Assembly (NCBI GenBank): GCA_013397115.1
Contig: VWZW01001254.1
Location: 277,702-341,701 of the forward strand
DNA from: Edolisoma coerulescens
Taxonomy: Eukaryota > Chordata > Aves > Passeriformes > Campephagidae
Length of the DNA: 64,000 bases
Direction of reading: 5' to 3'
Part shown: positions 25,740 through 39,334 of the stretch, in pieces
Layout: each line of letters opens with the position of its first letter
Numbering within the stretch: the first letter of the stretch is position 1
Notes under the pieces: generated by a model
Databases searched by the model: none
The model's input: the letters and a program-made list of their open reading frames with translations, nothing else
Told to the model about the DNA's origin: nothing
Program-made: the position numbers and the translations under genes

Positions 25740-25788
25740 GACTTTGGCCTCAGTTTCTGCATCCCCACAGTAGGAATATTAACTCCAA
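25740..25788 (+). repeat. MIR/L2-like tail fragment
   Basis: The strings ctttggcctcagtttctgca and tccccacagtaggaatatta follow the pattern 'cctcagtttccccatctgtaaaatgggaataata'. It is short and diverged, hence the low confidence. Confidence 0.35.
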
Positions 25789-26163
25789 AAATTCAAGTCA
25801 GTAAGCAAGAGCAGACAGGGTGAAGGCAGGCTAATAACTGAGCATGAAGTGGGTTAACTGAAAAAGTGGATCTAAATAGCATCACATTTGGAGGAGTGAT
25901 TTGGGTTAGAGGTTCAGTTCAGCTCAGCTCTGGAAAGTTCACATACTGGTTAAACTTTGGATAAACTTTTGACCCCTTTTTCTTGTAGAAATCAGACTAG
26001 AATCACACAAACAGAGACTCTCTCGTGAGCTTTCCAATACTGCTTGTTTTTAACTGAGCCAGTAATAGAAGAACAGATTTCTTCATGATACTCCTGTATT
26101 TCTACTTTCAAACTCATCCAGTTTCTTTTTCTTTTCCAAACCTGTGACATTTTTCATTCTATT

Positions 26164-26173
26164 CCATATAAGG
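26164..26173. promoter_or_regulatory. Perfect CArG-box match (SRF-type site)
   Basis: The sequence ccatataagg fits CC(A/T)6GG, the serum response factor consensus. Several matches are expected by chance in 64 kb and no promoter is visible nearby, so a function is unproven. Confidence 0.2.
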
Positions 26174-29100
26174 TTTGGATATTAGCTGAGGGCAAGTCCA
26201 GCTCTATCCTGACTGATTTTCTCATCTGGGAATAACTGTCATCTTTGCTGGCCTTTTTCCCATCCAGTGTTAAATATTTTCATTAATGACTGGAGAATTA
26301 GTCCAAAGACAGAGATTTTTGTTTCCCAAACATCAGCTGTTTCTCTCCTCCCTACCAGAAGTGCACGGCTCTGGTGGCCCTCATCCTGCGCAGCTCTGCA
26401 TGAGCTGATGCTCTATGATTTTTTCCTTCTTTATCTCCTAGTCTTCCTCATCTGAAGACTGCCAGCCAGCTTTCCTCGCTCTTTATGTCTTCTGCTCCTT
26501 TCTCTGTGCCCCTGAGTCCTCTTTCTTCATGACTCATGAACAGAAGCTCCCACCAGTTACATGTGCTTTCCCCCACCATTGCTAGCCAAAAGGGGAAGAG
26601 GGAAATATCTTCTGAAAATATCAGCACTTTCTTCAAACCCACTCAGATTATCTGTTTGCTGATTCCTATCCTGTAGCCTGTGACCTCAGCAGTGCAGGAG
26701 TTTTAGTTCTGTTTTCTTCATCAGACTGATTACATTGTCAGCACTTAAAATAAACAGGAATTAATAACAGCAAAACTAATCAACACTTGGGAGTGTAACC
26801 ACCCTTAGAACTGATAGAATCAACTGGTAGGTGATAATTAGAACCAGCCAGAAGCTTTTTCTCAAAACTGACATGTAAACTTCCTCCATGTTAGAAACCA
26901 CACATTAAAATGCTCTCCCACAGCAAGCAAATTTCCTTGTTCTTTTTTATATCCTCACAGTGTGGAAGGTCCTGTATAGACCACAAAAACAAAGTAAGAG
27001 TATCCAACCCTCACCAAATATTGCTTTCACATATTTCTGGCTCATCCAGACCTAGAAAACCCCAGAAACACAACTGAGCCTGAACTTTGGAAATTCTGAA
27101 AACTGTTTTTCAGGCCCAAGAGAGGAAGGAGGAAACGTATCTGAGCTCTTGGGTTCTTCTTCCAAATGGATGTTTCTGTGGTTTCTCTGCCAGGGAATGC
27201 TGCAGTGACTGGGACTGGGTGCTGACATCAGTATCCCTCATGCTGCTCTCTCCAGCTGGGTGGGGAATTCAGTGTCAGCACACAGCTGGGGGGATCCAAG
27301 CCCAGCACTATGCTGTGCACCCATCCCTGCAGCCAGAAGCTAAGTTCATCTGTGTTGGAGATACATTAAAGTTATTTAATGATTTCCATTGCATCCAAGC
27401 TGTGTTTGCCATCAGAGTAACCCACGTTGTTCAACTGGATAAAGGACCAGATTTAACTGAGGAGGTTCCCTCAATGGAGGTCAGGGTAGTGACTAGAAAC
27501 GGCTTTAATTTTGTGCTTATGGATCATTTTCCTTCCCTTCTTCTTCCTCTCTTTAGATGATGAGGGGTAAGGATTTTTGGTGGTACTGTTGGTTGAAGTG
27601 AGGAGCATATTTAAATCCTGCAGGCAGGAGCAAGATGTGAGCACCCCGGCTCAGGAAACAAGTGTAGCAACTTTGCAGTGGTGCAGAGAACATCATCTTC
27701 AGAATGACTCGGTGTTGTGGCTTTGATGATTTCTTCAGACACTGTAAGTAGACTGACAAATTGACTTTCAAGTGAAAGGTCATTGAAAAGAATTGTGGAT
27801 AAAAGCATCTGGATTTACAATTGAAAAGCTACAGAAGTTCAGTTTACAACTCTACTGGGTTCTGTGCGTAGGAGTTTCTATCATATAATTTGGCAGCTTC
27901 TTCTGCCTCCTGATTGGGGTTGTAGAAAATAAAAATTCCTTGTGGTTTCTTTCTTTTTCTTTTTTTCTCTTTTTAAACACAGTGGAGAGTTGTGGTGTTT
28001 TGGCAAGTCTGATACAAAGAAATATTGTACTGGCATTGTCTCATATTGTAGGTGACCTCAGGCCTGAACTATACAAGGGAAAAAAATAGGTCTCTGTTGA
28101 ATAGAGTGCACATTTGCTTGAATCAGATTATAGAGGGAGTGTGAAAAGCAGAGCACACACGCACGATACATTTATTACTGATGTTGTGGGCTTAAATGTA
28201 ATGCCCAGTTCTCATCCCGGGATGCAAATCAGGAGCAGCTATGTGGTGTTAAAGCCTGCTCTGCTCTGGTGTATGAGGTTCCTCCCGGTATTCCTCTCCC
28301 TAATCTCACAACTATAATAAAAGGGTACTTGCAAGACAATTAGGTGGCTGAAATTGCTTAATCTGTCCAAACACTCACAACACATGACTCCAGTGGGATA
28401 GTTGCCTTTCAGAGTGTTTGTGACAAGAAGTTTATGGACCACTTTTTTTTTTTAACTTCTTCCCCTTTCAGGAATCAGGACGGGAACTTAAATCCTAGAA
28501 ATCCTTACCAATAAAAGCAAACACTGAATGCAGAAAGGCTCCCTAGCACTCCCTCCTCCCTTCCCCTTCTTTGTGGGACATAAAACTAAACTAAACAGAG
28601 ATTTGTGCCTATCAATATTGACTTGACTGATTTCCCTTTTCCTGACTTCTCTAATCCTGTGGTAGATTTTCTGTGACATTTGCTTCCGGTAGCAGATTCA
28701 TATGAATGTTCACTCTAGAAACAGAACATTTCCAAATGTCTATTAAAAAGCAAAACAATGTGGTCGAAGAAAATAATGGGGAATGTTTTTCTGCACAGTT
28801 TAATTTCAGCAGCTTCCGCTATTTTTTTTCTACTTGAAAAAGTAGTTTTTCTCCAGTATGTAAGGGTTTCCTTGTATGAGAAAACTTACTCAATAGAGCT
28901 ATTAAGGAAAATAGTGCACCAAGGCTCCTTGCACTGTCTTCTTTGCAGGAATTAGTCACCCAATATGCCCTGAAGTCCAGACTGCAGTCATTAGCAGAAG
29001 CCTGAAGACCTAGGTTAGTACCTAGGGTGGAGCTGAGACAACTGCACTCATTTCCTTCTCTCCATCAAAAGATTGCTTTGTCCTCAAGGAATAAGACAGG

Positions 29101-30940
29101 GAACTGCCCTGATTTTGCTTCCAGATGCTTCTCTTGGTCTTTATGTGACAAGAACTAGGCCTTGGAGCAGAACTCCTGCTGTTGGGTAAGTCCTGTCCCC
29201 ACCACATTAGAAATCTCAGGCCATTGCCAAAGTAGAGAACTGGATTCTCTAAGTGCCTCCATCGATGGCAGAGGAAATTTGGGCAAGGTGCTCTACAAGC
29301 ACGAGAGCTACAGTGGGAGAAGCCTGCCTGCTTCCCCTTCCTCTCCCTTGCTCTCTCTCCTTTTGACGCATCCACATTGCACAATGTGTGCTACATCTGT
29401 ACTGCACCCAGACTAAGCGAGAGGGAAGAACTGATGACAAATTTTGAAACGTCAGCAAAGAACTAAGCATGAATCTTTATTTGGTTTTTGGGGGTTTTGG
29501 TGTTTTTTTAAAGCAGTACATCCCTATTTTGTTGGTAAATACACCCAGAAGTGGAACAGTCCCTGTTTCAGTGAGCTCAAGGTAGCTTGTGCAGGACCTA
29601 CACTGATACAGCCCTCAGAGAGAACTTGGAGGGACCATGCTGCACATCCTTCTCTCCTCCAAAATGTTGTACACAAACCCTGGCTAAGCCCTTTTTTCTA
29701 AGGAAGTGAATAGCTAAATATTACCTTCCTGCTCTGAACCAGCATTGCCAGGAAAAGATGCTGTCAGTCACAGGGCTCATCAGCCCTCCTGCAATCCTTG
29801 CCAATCGCATAACGATGTGTCCACTGTCAGGAGCAAATTATATCCAGCACTTAGAGCTGGGTTTGATTCCTCTAGGCATGAAGTTGCAAAGGTCTCAGCT
29901 ACTCCACAGAGTGGTGGGAGCATTAGGGCCACGTACTGGTCTGTGAGGCTGACACAGGGCAGCTGACAATGAGATGCTACTATTTTTTCTTCATCCACTG
30001 CTCTGCAGATTTTAACTTAAATCTTTTTTGTTATACAGTAATATACTAAAAGGCCATGCTTTCATTGAGGAACCCAAATATAAATAAAAATTGCGATGAT
30101 TTCATCAAAAAGAGTCCTGTGGGTTTGGAAATCGCCCCTTGAGATGAAAGTGGCTCCTGGCAGTTTTCAACCGGCTTTGCTTGCTGTGGGGCCCGTGCAA
30201 TAGAGGAATATATGCTAGCACAGGGTCTCAGGGTTTGTCTCCTCTCCTAGCTTCTCTCTCTTTTTCCTGCACTAAGTCCCATCCTAGGAGTGAGCAGTCC
30301 TCGGAAATACATCCCACTTGCAGGATGAGGGCCACTGAATGATCTGGGAAAGCAGAAGAAACTTGATGGTTTGACTGACTTGCAAACTTAACACTTTTTC
30401 CACACAGAAACAGAGTATCACTAAAGCGAAAAATCATTGAGAATTCTATTTTTGTTTGGTTTCTCCCCCTCCCCCTTTTACAAGTTTTCCTTCAACTCTG
30501 TTTTCCAGTGTCACTGAGTTATTATTATCCAGATCCAAATCTCACAGTTTCACTGAAGGAGAACGTGTATTAAAATACCAGATCTACCAGAAAACATCTG
30601 CAACTCGCAAGTCTATTGTGTTACTATTATATGAGCAAGCCATTGTAAATTCTTTTAAGTCTGTAACTTATTTCACGTTAACACACTGTGTGTTTTACAA
30701 CACCATTTCAAAGTTTATGGCCTTTTTTCTTTAGCCGCTTGTTCCAATTGCATCTTATATTTCATCAAATATGGTAAAGAAACCATGAGAATAAATTGAT
30801 GCTCCATATGAACCCCCTTAAAAATGGATGTTGCCAAATTGCTGTAAAATGGTTTTCCTTTTGAGCCCTCCAGAATTGTTAGTAGGTTTCTGAGGCTAAA
30901 TTCTACAGGGAAATGTTATGACCATTTAAGGCCTCCAAAC

Positions 30941-31880
30941 TTTATGCTTCAGTACAAAAGGCCTAAGGGCGAGGATTTAAAATGGATGAAGTGGAGAAAT
31001 TTGCACTTCCTTAAGAAAACACAGAGCATTTCCTTCCGCGTGTCAGAAATGAAACCAGAAAATACAAAGCAATTTGTCAGGAAACTTTCCTTCCATAATT
31101 CCCTCTTCAGCCCTTCCTCTCCCACCCTTCCCTGCTCCCACTGCAGCCCTGCAAGGCTCATTTTCTCCTCCTTGCTGTCAGCTTTACGGCTGCAGGTCCC
31201 AGCTCCGGGCACGGTGATGGACGGCGCTCTGCTCCTCACCTCGTGCGCCAGAGCTTTGCTGTAAGGTCTCCTCGTGTTCACAGCCTGCTCCTGCCACCCT
31301 CTTCCCTGCTCACCTCCCCACCCCAGCTCATGCCTGCAGACAATCCTTCAGGAGATAAGTACCCTTCAGGGACACCCGCTCAGCCGCAAATGACGCGGCG
31401 TCATTTGGCTCTAATTGGACGCTGGTGTAAAAAAGAAAAAAACACTTGTCATATTTATGAGTTACTGTGAGTTAATAATACGCTGGGATCCATTAGTTAA
31501 AGAACATTTGCTCCAAACATGTGGCTTCAGCTTTTTGTTTTTCATTCAAGCAACATTTTTTCAGATGAAATGCAGTTGCCGTTTTTCTCCCAGGCGCTCA
31601 GTGAGCCTCAGGGAGTTACAGCATCAATTATTTTTCTCCCCATATGTGGAGCAAAATAAAGAAAAAAACCCGAGTGTCCTAGCCAGAGAAGTTGGAATTA
31701 TTATCCAAAATAATAATAAAAGAGTATCAAAACATCCAGAAATCAAAAGCTGCAGCCAGCTGAATAAATGTAGTCAAAATTGAAAACATGAAGTCTGCAG
31801 AAGATTCTTTTGCAAATGAAATGGGCTCTGCTCTCTCTGTATTTTTAGCGATGTCTTGTCCTGCCTGAGCCAATTCTTTT
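30941..31880. promoter_or_regulatory. Candidate distal regulatory element
   Basis: This block stands out from its surroundings. The left half (31190-31410) has a local cluster of CpG dinucleotides in otherwise CpG-poor sequence, including a perfect palindromic pair of TGACG half-sites at 31388-31406. The right half (31410-31800) carries several homeodomain/HNF1-like AT cores, such as gttaataat at 31471 and ccattagttaa at 31490. It also has an evenly mixed base composition lacking homopolymers. These are common traits of vertebrate developmental enhancers. Open frames on both strands (30944-31281, 31415-31783) have no recognisable protein content. No conservation data were available, so this is inference. 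Confidence 0.25.
31388..31406. promoter_or_regulatory. 19-bp palindrome with paired CRE/ATF half-sites
   Basis: The sequence aaatgacgcggcgtcattt is a 9-bp perfect inverted repeat around a single central base. Each arm holds TGACG, the CREB/ATF/AP-1-type half-site. The two halves are spaced wider than in the standard TGACGTCA site. Three CpGs fall within the 19 bp. Confidence 0.35.
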
Positions 31881-34800
31881 TTTCCCAAAGTCTGTCTACT
31901 TGAGTGACTTTACTTTGACTCTATTTCGAATGATAAATTCATTAGTGCCTTGCAGGTGGATTTGCCTCAATTTGAAAACTTCAGAAAGGACTAAAATGAC
32001 AAGCAAAAATAGAGCACGAACAGAAACTTCTTTTCATATTCTCGCTTCGGAAATGGTGCTGTGTTTATGTGTAATAAAAATCAAGATGTTCATCTTTCTT
32101 CCTCCCTCCCTCTGCAATATTTTTCCAGCCCTGAAGATGTCAAGAGCAGAATTTACCCTTCCCTTGATGCCATCTTTTTTTCCCCCCCTCCTGTTTCATC
32201 ACAGCTGCATGGACTGCAGCCAACTCAAACTGTACCTTCGCACTTCGCTGCTTAGGACTCTGCTGCACGTTCAATTTGACAAGACTTTTTAATGTAGATA
32301 ACTGAGCAAACAGACTGAAACTTCAGACCGGTGACTGCACACCCCAGGATGCCAACACCTCACACCTCACTGCCTTATCCTTACACAGGCTGATTTCTCT
32401 CACATCAGGAAGAGGCAACACAGCAAACTTTATGAAACCCCACTTGCTCTCAGCACCTGTGGCTTAATTTGGAAGCTCCACCTGCTCTTTGGTTCATGTA
32501 TGCTGACCATACCTAGGAAACATTTATGGAACATTTTACATATTGCTGCTGCTTTATTAGTAATAAGTTTTCCTTTCATTTATAAGCTTGAATTAAGCAA
32601 ACAGCTCCTCCACTGCTGACTCAGCCTCCAAAGCTGCACTTTATATATGTCAAACAACATATATAAATTTATAAGGTGAACAATGGTTGTATTTAAGTAC
32701 TGATTTAGTAATCATGAACTTTGCTGGCAGTATCCTTTGGAAACTAAATCCATAATTTTTATTAGTATTAAATGTTTCTAATGGGAGTTGACAAATACTT
32801 GAACTGAGTTGCTTTTTCTCTGCACTTGGCAAAAGGAAAGGGACAAAAATTCTTATTACACAATGAGAAATGCATTAATACTAAAACCCATTCATCTCAA
32901 TTTTCTACAAATATAATTTAAGACCTTTTACAACCATTGGTGAAATTACAGTGTGCTGTGGGGAAGTTGCAAAAATTTTATGAGAGTAATAAAATTGTCA
33001 TTGTAATACCATTATAGGGTGCAGGGACAATATAGATATTTGAATTACCTATTGTCCTTATGCCAGGCTGAAAAAGCTACATGCAGGAATTATAGCATGT
33101 AATGGAGACAACTGTTGATACAAACCAGAGAAAGGAAATCCAGGTCCACTTTAGCTGGCCTAAGACAAATCCTCATTAGAAACACGGACTCAGAATACCC
33201 TTCCCACTTGTGTCAACAACAATGAAATTTAAACTGGTGGACTGTTTTACATTTGTGTCAATGGTAGCACAGAGACCAACTAATTAAGCAGAGATTATGT
33301 GTAATAAAACAGTGTAGCATCCAAAACCCTGATGTTTTTAACTTCTGTACCATACTTTCTAGGGTTTGCACTCAAGCCTGACTGAAGGTAATCATGGTGG
33401 TCCCCCTCATTCACAGCAAAAAATAAAACTTCTCAGGTAGCTCATGGCAAAACCACGAAATCTTACCTGGAATTAAAATGGTGTTAACTTTCTAGAAGTG
33501 GAAATTCCTTTCTCTGAAGAATCGTCTTGCTGGGCTATATCCAGGGCAAGAGTATTGCTTTCTCCCTGCCTGTCCAAAGGACAAACAAAAGGAAAAAAGA
33601 GCAAGAAAACAAGAGAGGCAATTGCAGCCTTGTACGTTAGTAACATTTCACTGGCTGCGTTCAGGAGAGCAATAAAAGAATTGAAATAGTTCAAGCATCT
33701 GCCCTTGGCTGAGGGACTTATAATTATACACTACAGACTGCACTCGCTTGGAACAACTGTCTTTGATTCCTATCTCTTCTTTTATTACAGCTGAAATACA
33801 AAACTCCTGATGAAACCATTACATTTCCATGTGAAATTCACAACTATAAGGGGAAACCTCTGCAAAGTTGCCAGACTTTTGAAGGGCGGCAGAAACATAT
33901 GGGCAAAGGTTGTAAAGTTCCCTTCCAAGTTTCAAAGGTCCAACCACTTGGGGCAGCCTGCTCTGGAGTTAGAGATTTATTCTCTTCATTTTAGTAAACA
34001 CTTTGGAATGGGAGTAAGAAAGTTAATTTTATTTCCTGTTTATTAAGAGTTACCATACTGTCAACTCCTGAAGTTCAGCTGATCACTCTCCTGAAAGTCA
34101 CTGACTTTACTCCTCACCAGGATGATGAAAACTGTGACAAAATCAGCCAGTAGACATTTTCAAACACCCAGATACTCAGTGGGATCTCCTGTGCTTTTAA
34201 TACCCCTTAAGGCTTTTGTCCTAAGTTCAGACGACATTCCTCCCACAAGTGAGAAAGACTCATAAGCCTTGTAAGGACCCTCAAAGTGACAGCTGGAGCT
34301 GACTCTTTTTGCCCAAGTCTCCCCCAGAGGAGATGGGCAGGGAAAGAAGAGGCAGAGATATCAGCGGGTCCACATCCAGGCATCTATTTCAAAATCCCCA
34401 AAAGGGTGCATAGCAAGCACGGGTCCTTCAAAGAGGGTTCTGATCGGTGAGTGTGCCATTTTGGGTCTCCCTGGAGGGAGCACCCTGAGGACTTCACTAG
34501 TGGTTTCTAAAAATGCCAGCTGAGGTAGGGCTGCTGCCTCTCCTGTGTCCCACAGGGAGGTGGCAGTGCCAGGATCAGCGTTCACCACGGAAAGCTGTCG
34601 CTTCACCGGCCGCAGACAAAGCATCTAACAGAGCCCCCTCTGCCCATATCCACACACTTGATATTTTACTGAAAGCAAATTCAGAGCACACCTTTCTGTG
34701 CTCAGACAGCCTAAGCCTGCCCCCTCAGCCAGGGAAGCAGCTCAGCAGCCCTAGCTCCCGTCACGCTTATTCCCATGTTTTGCACGTTGCCAAGAGGCAA

Positions 34801-37800
34801 GAAGGTATTTCCCTTCACTGCAACCTTTTATTTTCTGTTCTTTTTAGTCTGGCTAATATGTCTTCTTGGTAACCACAGTATAATAAATTTCATAGAGCAT
34901 GACCAGCATACTTAGTTCATATTATTCATTTGCAGTCATTTATTTTTTCCAGCTCCTCTTCCACTCCCGGTCCCCTCTCCCCAGCTCACTCTGCGGAATG
35001 ATAATAATACACACAGAGTGCCGGCTGGCTGAGAAGGACTTAAAAACAACAAGTAAGAGGATCTTTCTGTGCTCACACCTGTTTTAAGATTTGTTATCCT
35101 TAAAAAGAAAAGCTGTAGGGATTCACTCTCTTTCTTCCTTGTAGACCCCAGTGGAATATACCATTAAACCACAGGGAGGAGAGAAAGCCTTCAGTGCACT
35201 TAAATATACTTATGTCAAATCCATCTCATTCTTCCTGCCTTCTTTCCTCAATCTAGCCACCGTTCCCAAGGGCTGGAGAACATTACAACCCATTCACTTT
35301 ATATGAATGGGCACAGACAGACTTTTTCACCATTTCGATATGTCTACATTTGCAGGCATATCCTGTAGGCCAACAGAAACAGCCTTAATTTCAATTTACT
35401 GTCTCCCTGAGGAACATGCCATTCTCCTGAAAGTGGAAAAAACCCTCAACGGCTATTCCCTGCCCCCCTTCCCTCCACCTCAAGTCAAGATCTGAATTGG
35501 AGGGAAAATTTCTCCCAAGATTAATGGACTGCCATTCTGATGCTTATAACAGGGCACATGATCTTTATTAAACAAGTAATGAACAACTTTCACCAAAATA
35601 CTGTATTTGGAAGGTGCTCAGTGTTACTGGACACGACTCATCTAAATCTTTTCCCAAGTCCCTGTAGATTGGTGTTATATTAAGAAAAAGAAAACATTCC
35701 TCAGTGGTCATTTAACTCTGCCTTGTTTTTCAGCGGTGCTATCAGTAATGACAAAAACAACACTAATAAAAAAGTAGCCAAGGTCTTGGCTTGCTAACTT
35801 CAGATGCAGGCTAGGATCAGCTCAGTAAAGCCTAAATGGGAGATTCTCCCACCTTCCCAAGACAAGTGTTGGAGGCTAGCTATTATTGCAACAAACTAGA
35901 AACAAAATGGGTAACAAATAAATATTCAGTGGATAGCGGGAGTATGAAAAACAACCAATAGAGCTTGCCAGACCTTTTTGGTCACAGCTTTGATTTAGAG
36001 CAAAGTAACATGTAGAAATAGATTTAGGAGAGGAAAAAGTTTCTTTGCAGAAGCACTGATGCCTTACTGGCATTCTGGCTCTGCTGGTACCTGGTATTAC
36101 AGGATTTCACTGGGCCTTTGGCACTTGTCTGGAAGAAACTGCAAATACAGAAGTCAATGTGCAGTGTTGCTGTGGTGCACAGCTGGGCAAGTTTATAATT
36201 AACCATTTATCATCTAATAGCTATGGCACAAACCTAGCTATATCTCCCAGGGCTGTAAATACCAGGATATTCCAACAGGCTCCTTAGGAAAGTATCAGAC
36301 ACCGGAGCATTTGGCCAAACAGTGATTCATGTTACTACACTGAAGCCGTTCTAGCCTTGCTGATGTATTGCTGAATACCTAATGTTTTCTGTGCGGTCTC
36401 TTTAGGGAGGATGATAGTTCAGAGATTGATGGGCCTGGTCCAAGTTGTCCAAGAGGTCTGATGCTGTAAATTTTTTCATGGAAGTGCTGCATTTAAGGCA
36501 GCTCTTTCTGGTGTGCTCGTATTCGAGGCGTCTGGTTATGAGCAGGCATAGGTGGGCATAAAGGGGAGGATCTGCTGGTCAAAAGAAGCCAGGAGGATTA
36601 GGAACTGTCATCTCAGCCTCCCACAGATGGGCAAATTACAATGATATTACCCATCTCCGTTTTGGAAGTAGAATCTGTTCCTTTTTCTGTTGTAGGAAGC
36701 ATTTTATTTATTTTAGCTACATTGCAATTAAAAATAGCAGCAAACCAAGAAGTGGTTAGAGCGAAGGCACAGAAAAATTGGCCTCAGTGGAGAAATGAGT
36801 TTTTCTTCCCACAGTTACAAACAGCCTCTGCTTAGCAAATTGGATGTCTTTTCAGATTGCAAATGACTCCAGAAAAAACAAAGTCCCAACTGCAACATGA
36901 AGGCCAGAGTTAAGTCTGCTGTACGTGACCATAACTAAGGAAGGAAGACAGCAGTCTCAGATAGCATTTACTTCTCTGAAAATGCCCATCTTTTGATCTA
37001 CTTTTTGAATTTTCCCATTATCATTTAATGGGAATGGTAAATCTTTCCAGGGAGTATCCAGAGAAATTCTTAGACACAGTCAGATTCAGGATATGGCACA
37101 AGGCCATCTCTGAACCAAATTAATAAATACAGCAAGCCATGAAAAGTCTTTGGAGCCATTATTCTGAAGGTTTGTTCTGGTCATTGCTTCTGTGTTAGCA
37201 TTACTCCATAGTTCCATTGCAATCACAGATGCTTGCATAAAAGAAACATTATGCTGAGACTAATGCTTTTCATGCTTAGGAAATCTTTTTCTCATTAGTC
37301 GCCAGCAATGACGAGAGTAACCCTCTCCCATTTTGTTCTGAATATACATCACGGGTTTTTTGGAGAGAAATATAGTTAAAGAAGGGCTAAAGCCTGACCT
37401 ACAATCTCTCAGAGACAACTTTTAGTGCTGCATTTGCTCACTTGGGGTTTGCTACGGGCTGGAGGTGTTGGGGGCTGCACCTGAGAACTGCAGAAGAAAC
37501 GCTGCTTTTAGTGACCTGGGTGGGAGCTGCCCTTTGCAGCTTTCTGCCAGTGGAGCAAGGCAGTGTCAAGCTCCTGCAGCAGTTTGTACTGTACATGTGA
37601 CTTCACAGCTGAGTGTAAAGCATTTGCTATTACTAATCAACCCGGGTGTTATGTTAATTGGCTTGATTCTTAACTGAGGGGAGACTGTGTTTCAGACACC
37701 CAGGACAAAACCTGTTAAACCTCAATTAGGATGCAGCCAAGGAAAGTGCAGATGAGTCTGGAGTAATTACCAGACAGTGGCTGACAGGCAAGTTCCTGTA

Positions 37801-38511
37801 TTTTCAGCCAGAACAGGTGATTTTGAAACCTGACCTCCAGCAGCTGCCGGCTGGGCAACACATTTGCTCCGCAGGGGCTGCCCGGGATGGCCTTTGCTCT
37901 GCTAACAGCTCTCTGCTGCACATCAACAACTTAGCGCCGAGTGGGAGAGTGGAGCTCTCGGCTTTCATACCCAGAGGGTGGCAAATGGCAGGACCCGACC
38001 ACAGAGACATCACTGCAGGGAAATGGGGGACCAGGGCTGCGATGGAGCAACCTCTGTGCTGCTGACCCACATTCCTCTGCAAAACAAGCCTGCAGGATAA
38101 GAAAGAGTGATAAGGAATTGGGCAACCTATCCATCTTTGCATCCATGAGTGGAGTGCCTACCTTGTCCCAAGGGATCATCCTTGTCTACCTGTTGCCATG
38201 AGCTGGAATTCCTGTGCAGCACAGTATGCATGCTCAGGGAAGGGAAGATGGGGTTATGGCCTTTTGAGACAGGCTTTCTCTTTAACTAGAAATGAATTTT
38301 GTCCTCTTTATGAGCACCTGCTTCATGTCAGCATGTGAAGATAGACAAAATGTGCAGCTTGTAGGGAGAGGCTACATCACTCTTGAAGAAAACATGTATG
38401 CCTTGGAAAAACAGGCAACCTCTCCTGTGTGTTCCATCGCAGCTACTGACACAGTGGAGGACTCTAACACCCTCATGCAGAGCTTTCACATGAGCTTGGA
38501 TAGCTTTTTCC
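31881..38511. other. Non-coding, no gene recognised
   Basis: Unique AT-rich sequence. Frames at 31900-32292, 33473-33694 (minus), 34361-34872 and 37804-38201 overlap one another on both strands and lack recognisable domains. A perfect AT-rich hairpin at 32640-32667 is listed separately. Confidence 0.5.
32640..32667. repeat. Perfect AT-rich hairpin, 11-bp stem, 6-base loop
   Basis: The arm tttatatatgt (32640-32650) is followed by loop caaaca and the exact reverse complement acatatataaa (32657-32667). The composition would favour cruciform extrusion. No transposon termini are recognised around it. Confidence 0.8.
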
Positions 38512-38592
38512 ACATTATCCCCATTTCACATTCAGAAAAATGAAGCCTAGGGTAAGAGATGAAGTTGCTGAAGTTCACCTGGCAAAGCACAG
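38512..38592 (-). repeat. MIR-like ancient repeat fossil
   Basis: The strings attatccccatttcacattc, agaaaaatgaagcctagggt and aagagatgaagttgctgaag are followed by ttcacctggcaaagcacagg. They follow 'attatccccattttacagatgaggaaactgaggcacagagaggtgaagtgacttgcccaaggtcacacagc' in order and spacing. Orientation is the reverse of canonical MIR. Confidence 0.55.
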
Positions 38593-39334
38593 GGTATAGA
38601 ATACATTTTGTGTACCGCCTGGTCTCTACAGCCAAGGCAAACATATTAATTTACATTAAAAGAGAAAGGATCCTATGAGCAGAGCTGGAGCTACAGACTT
38701 TTCTTAAACACACACTAAAGAAGAAATCATTTTCGGGGAGGAAACTATGCACCTGGAAAGCATACTGAGTTTTAATGGATATTAATGTCTTGCAAAAATA
38801 AAACAAAGCCTGGAACTTAATAATTTGCCTAAAAATAAAGAACATTTTGTTTTTAGTGTTAAACAAGAATTAAATTATCCAGCACATGTTTGATACTCCT
38901 GAGCTGAAGTGCTTTGAATCTGATGCACAGACAATAAATTACAGAAGGCAGCATGGTGCAGTGGATGGAGGGGGCGAGGAGACAGGGGGTAAAGGTGAGC
39001 ACGCAAACTGTGCTGTGCCAGAACATCACCAGAGCTGGCTCCCGAATGAAAGCTGGAAGACCCAGGTACCAGAAGGCAGATGGAAAAAAGGGGAATGCAG
39101 TCCCATCTGTGGATACTGTTTCTTTTCATGGTTCTCACTGCCTGACCTCTTTTTCCCATCAGTTCCCCAGTGAGGAGATCAAGGTGAATTACTCTGGATG
39201 GGTGAGTCTCGGCAGAGCAAACACAGCTGCTGGCAGGGAGAGCTGCTTGGAGAAACAACATGGAGAAAGCAGGAGGTGAAGGCTTTTATAAGCCAGCCCC
39301 ACTAACGGCACTTCTCTTTTTCGCTCTCCAAGGC

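Larger units (their letters stand above)
24826..30940. other. Non-coding, no gene recognised
   Basis: Mostly unique sequence. The open frames at 25255-25620 and 27087-27560 (plus) and 29022-29384 (minus) have no recognisable domain. A MIR/L2-like tail (25740-25788) and a CArG-box match (26164-26173) are listed separately. Confidence 0.5.

Noticed and set aside
27087..27560. 157-codon plus-strand frame
   Set aside because: The translation resembles no family I know and no supporting splice sites were found.
33473..33694. Minus-strand frame with a hydrophobic segment that could pass for a signal peptide or membrane helix
   Set aside because: The hydrophobic run comes from T-rich antisense sequence; the opposite strand is equally open; no start or splice context.
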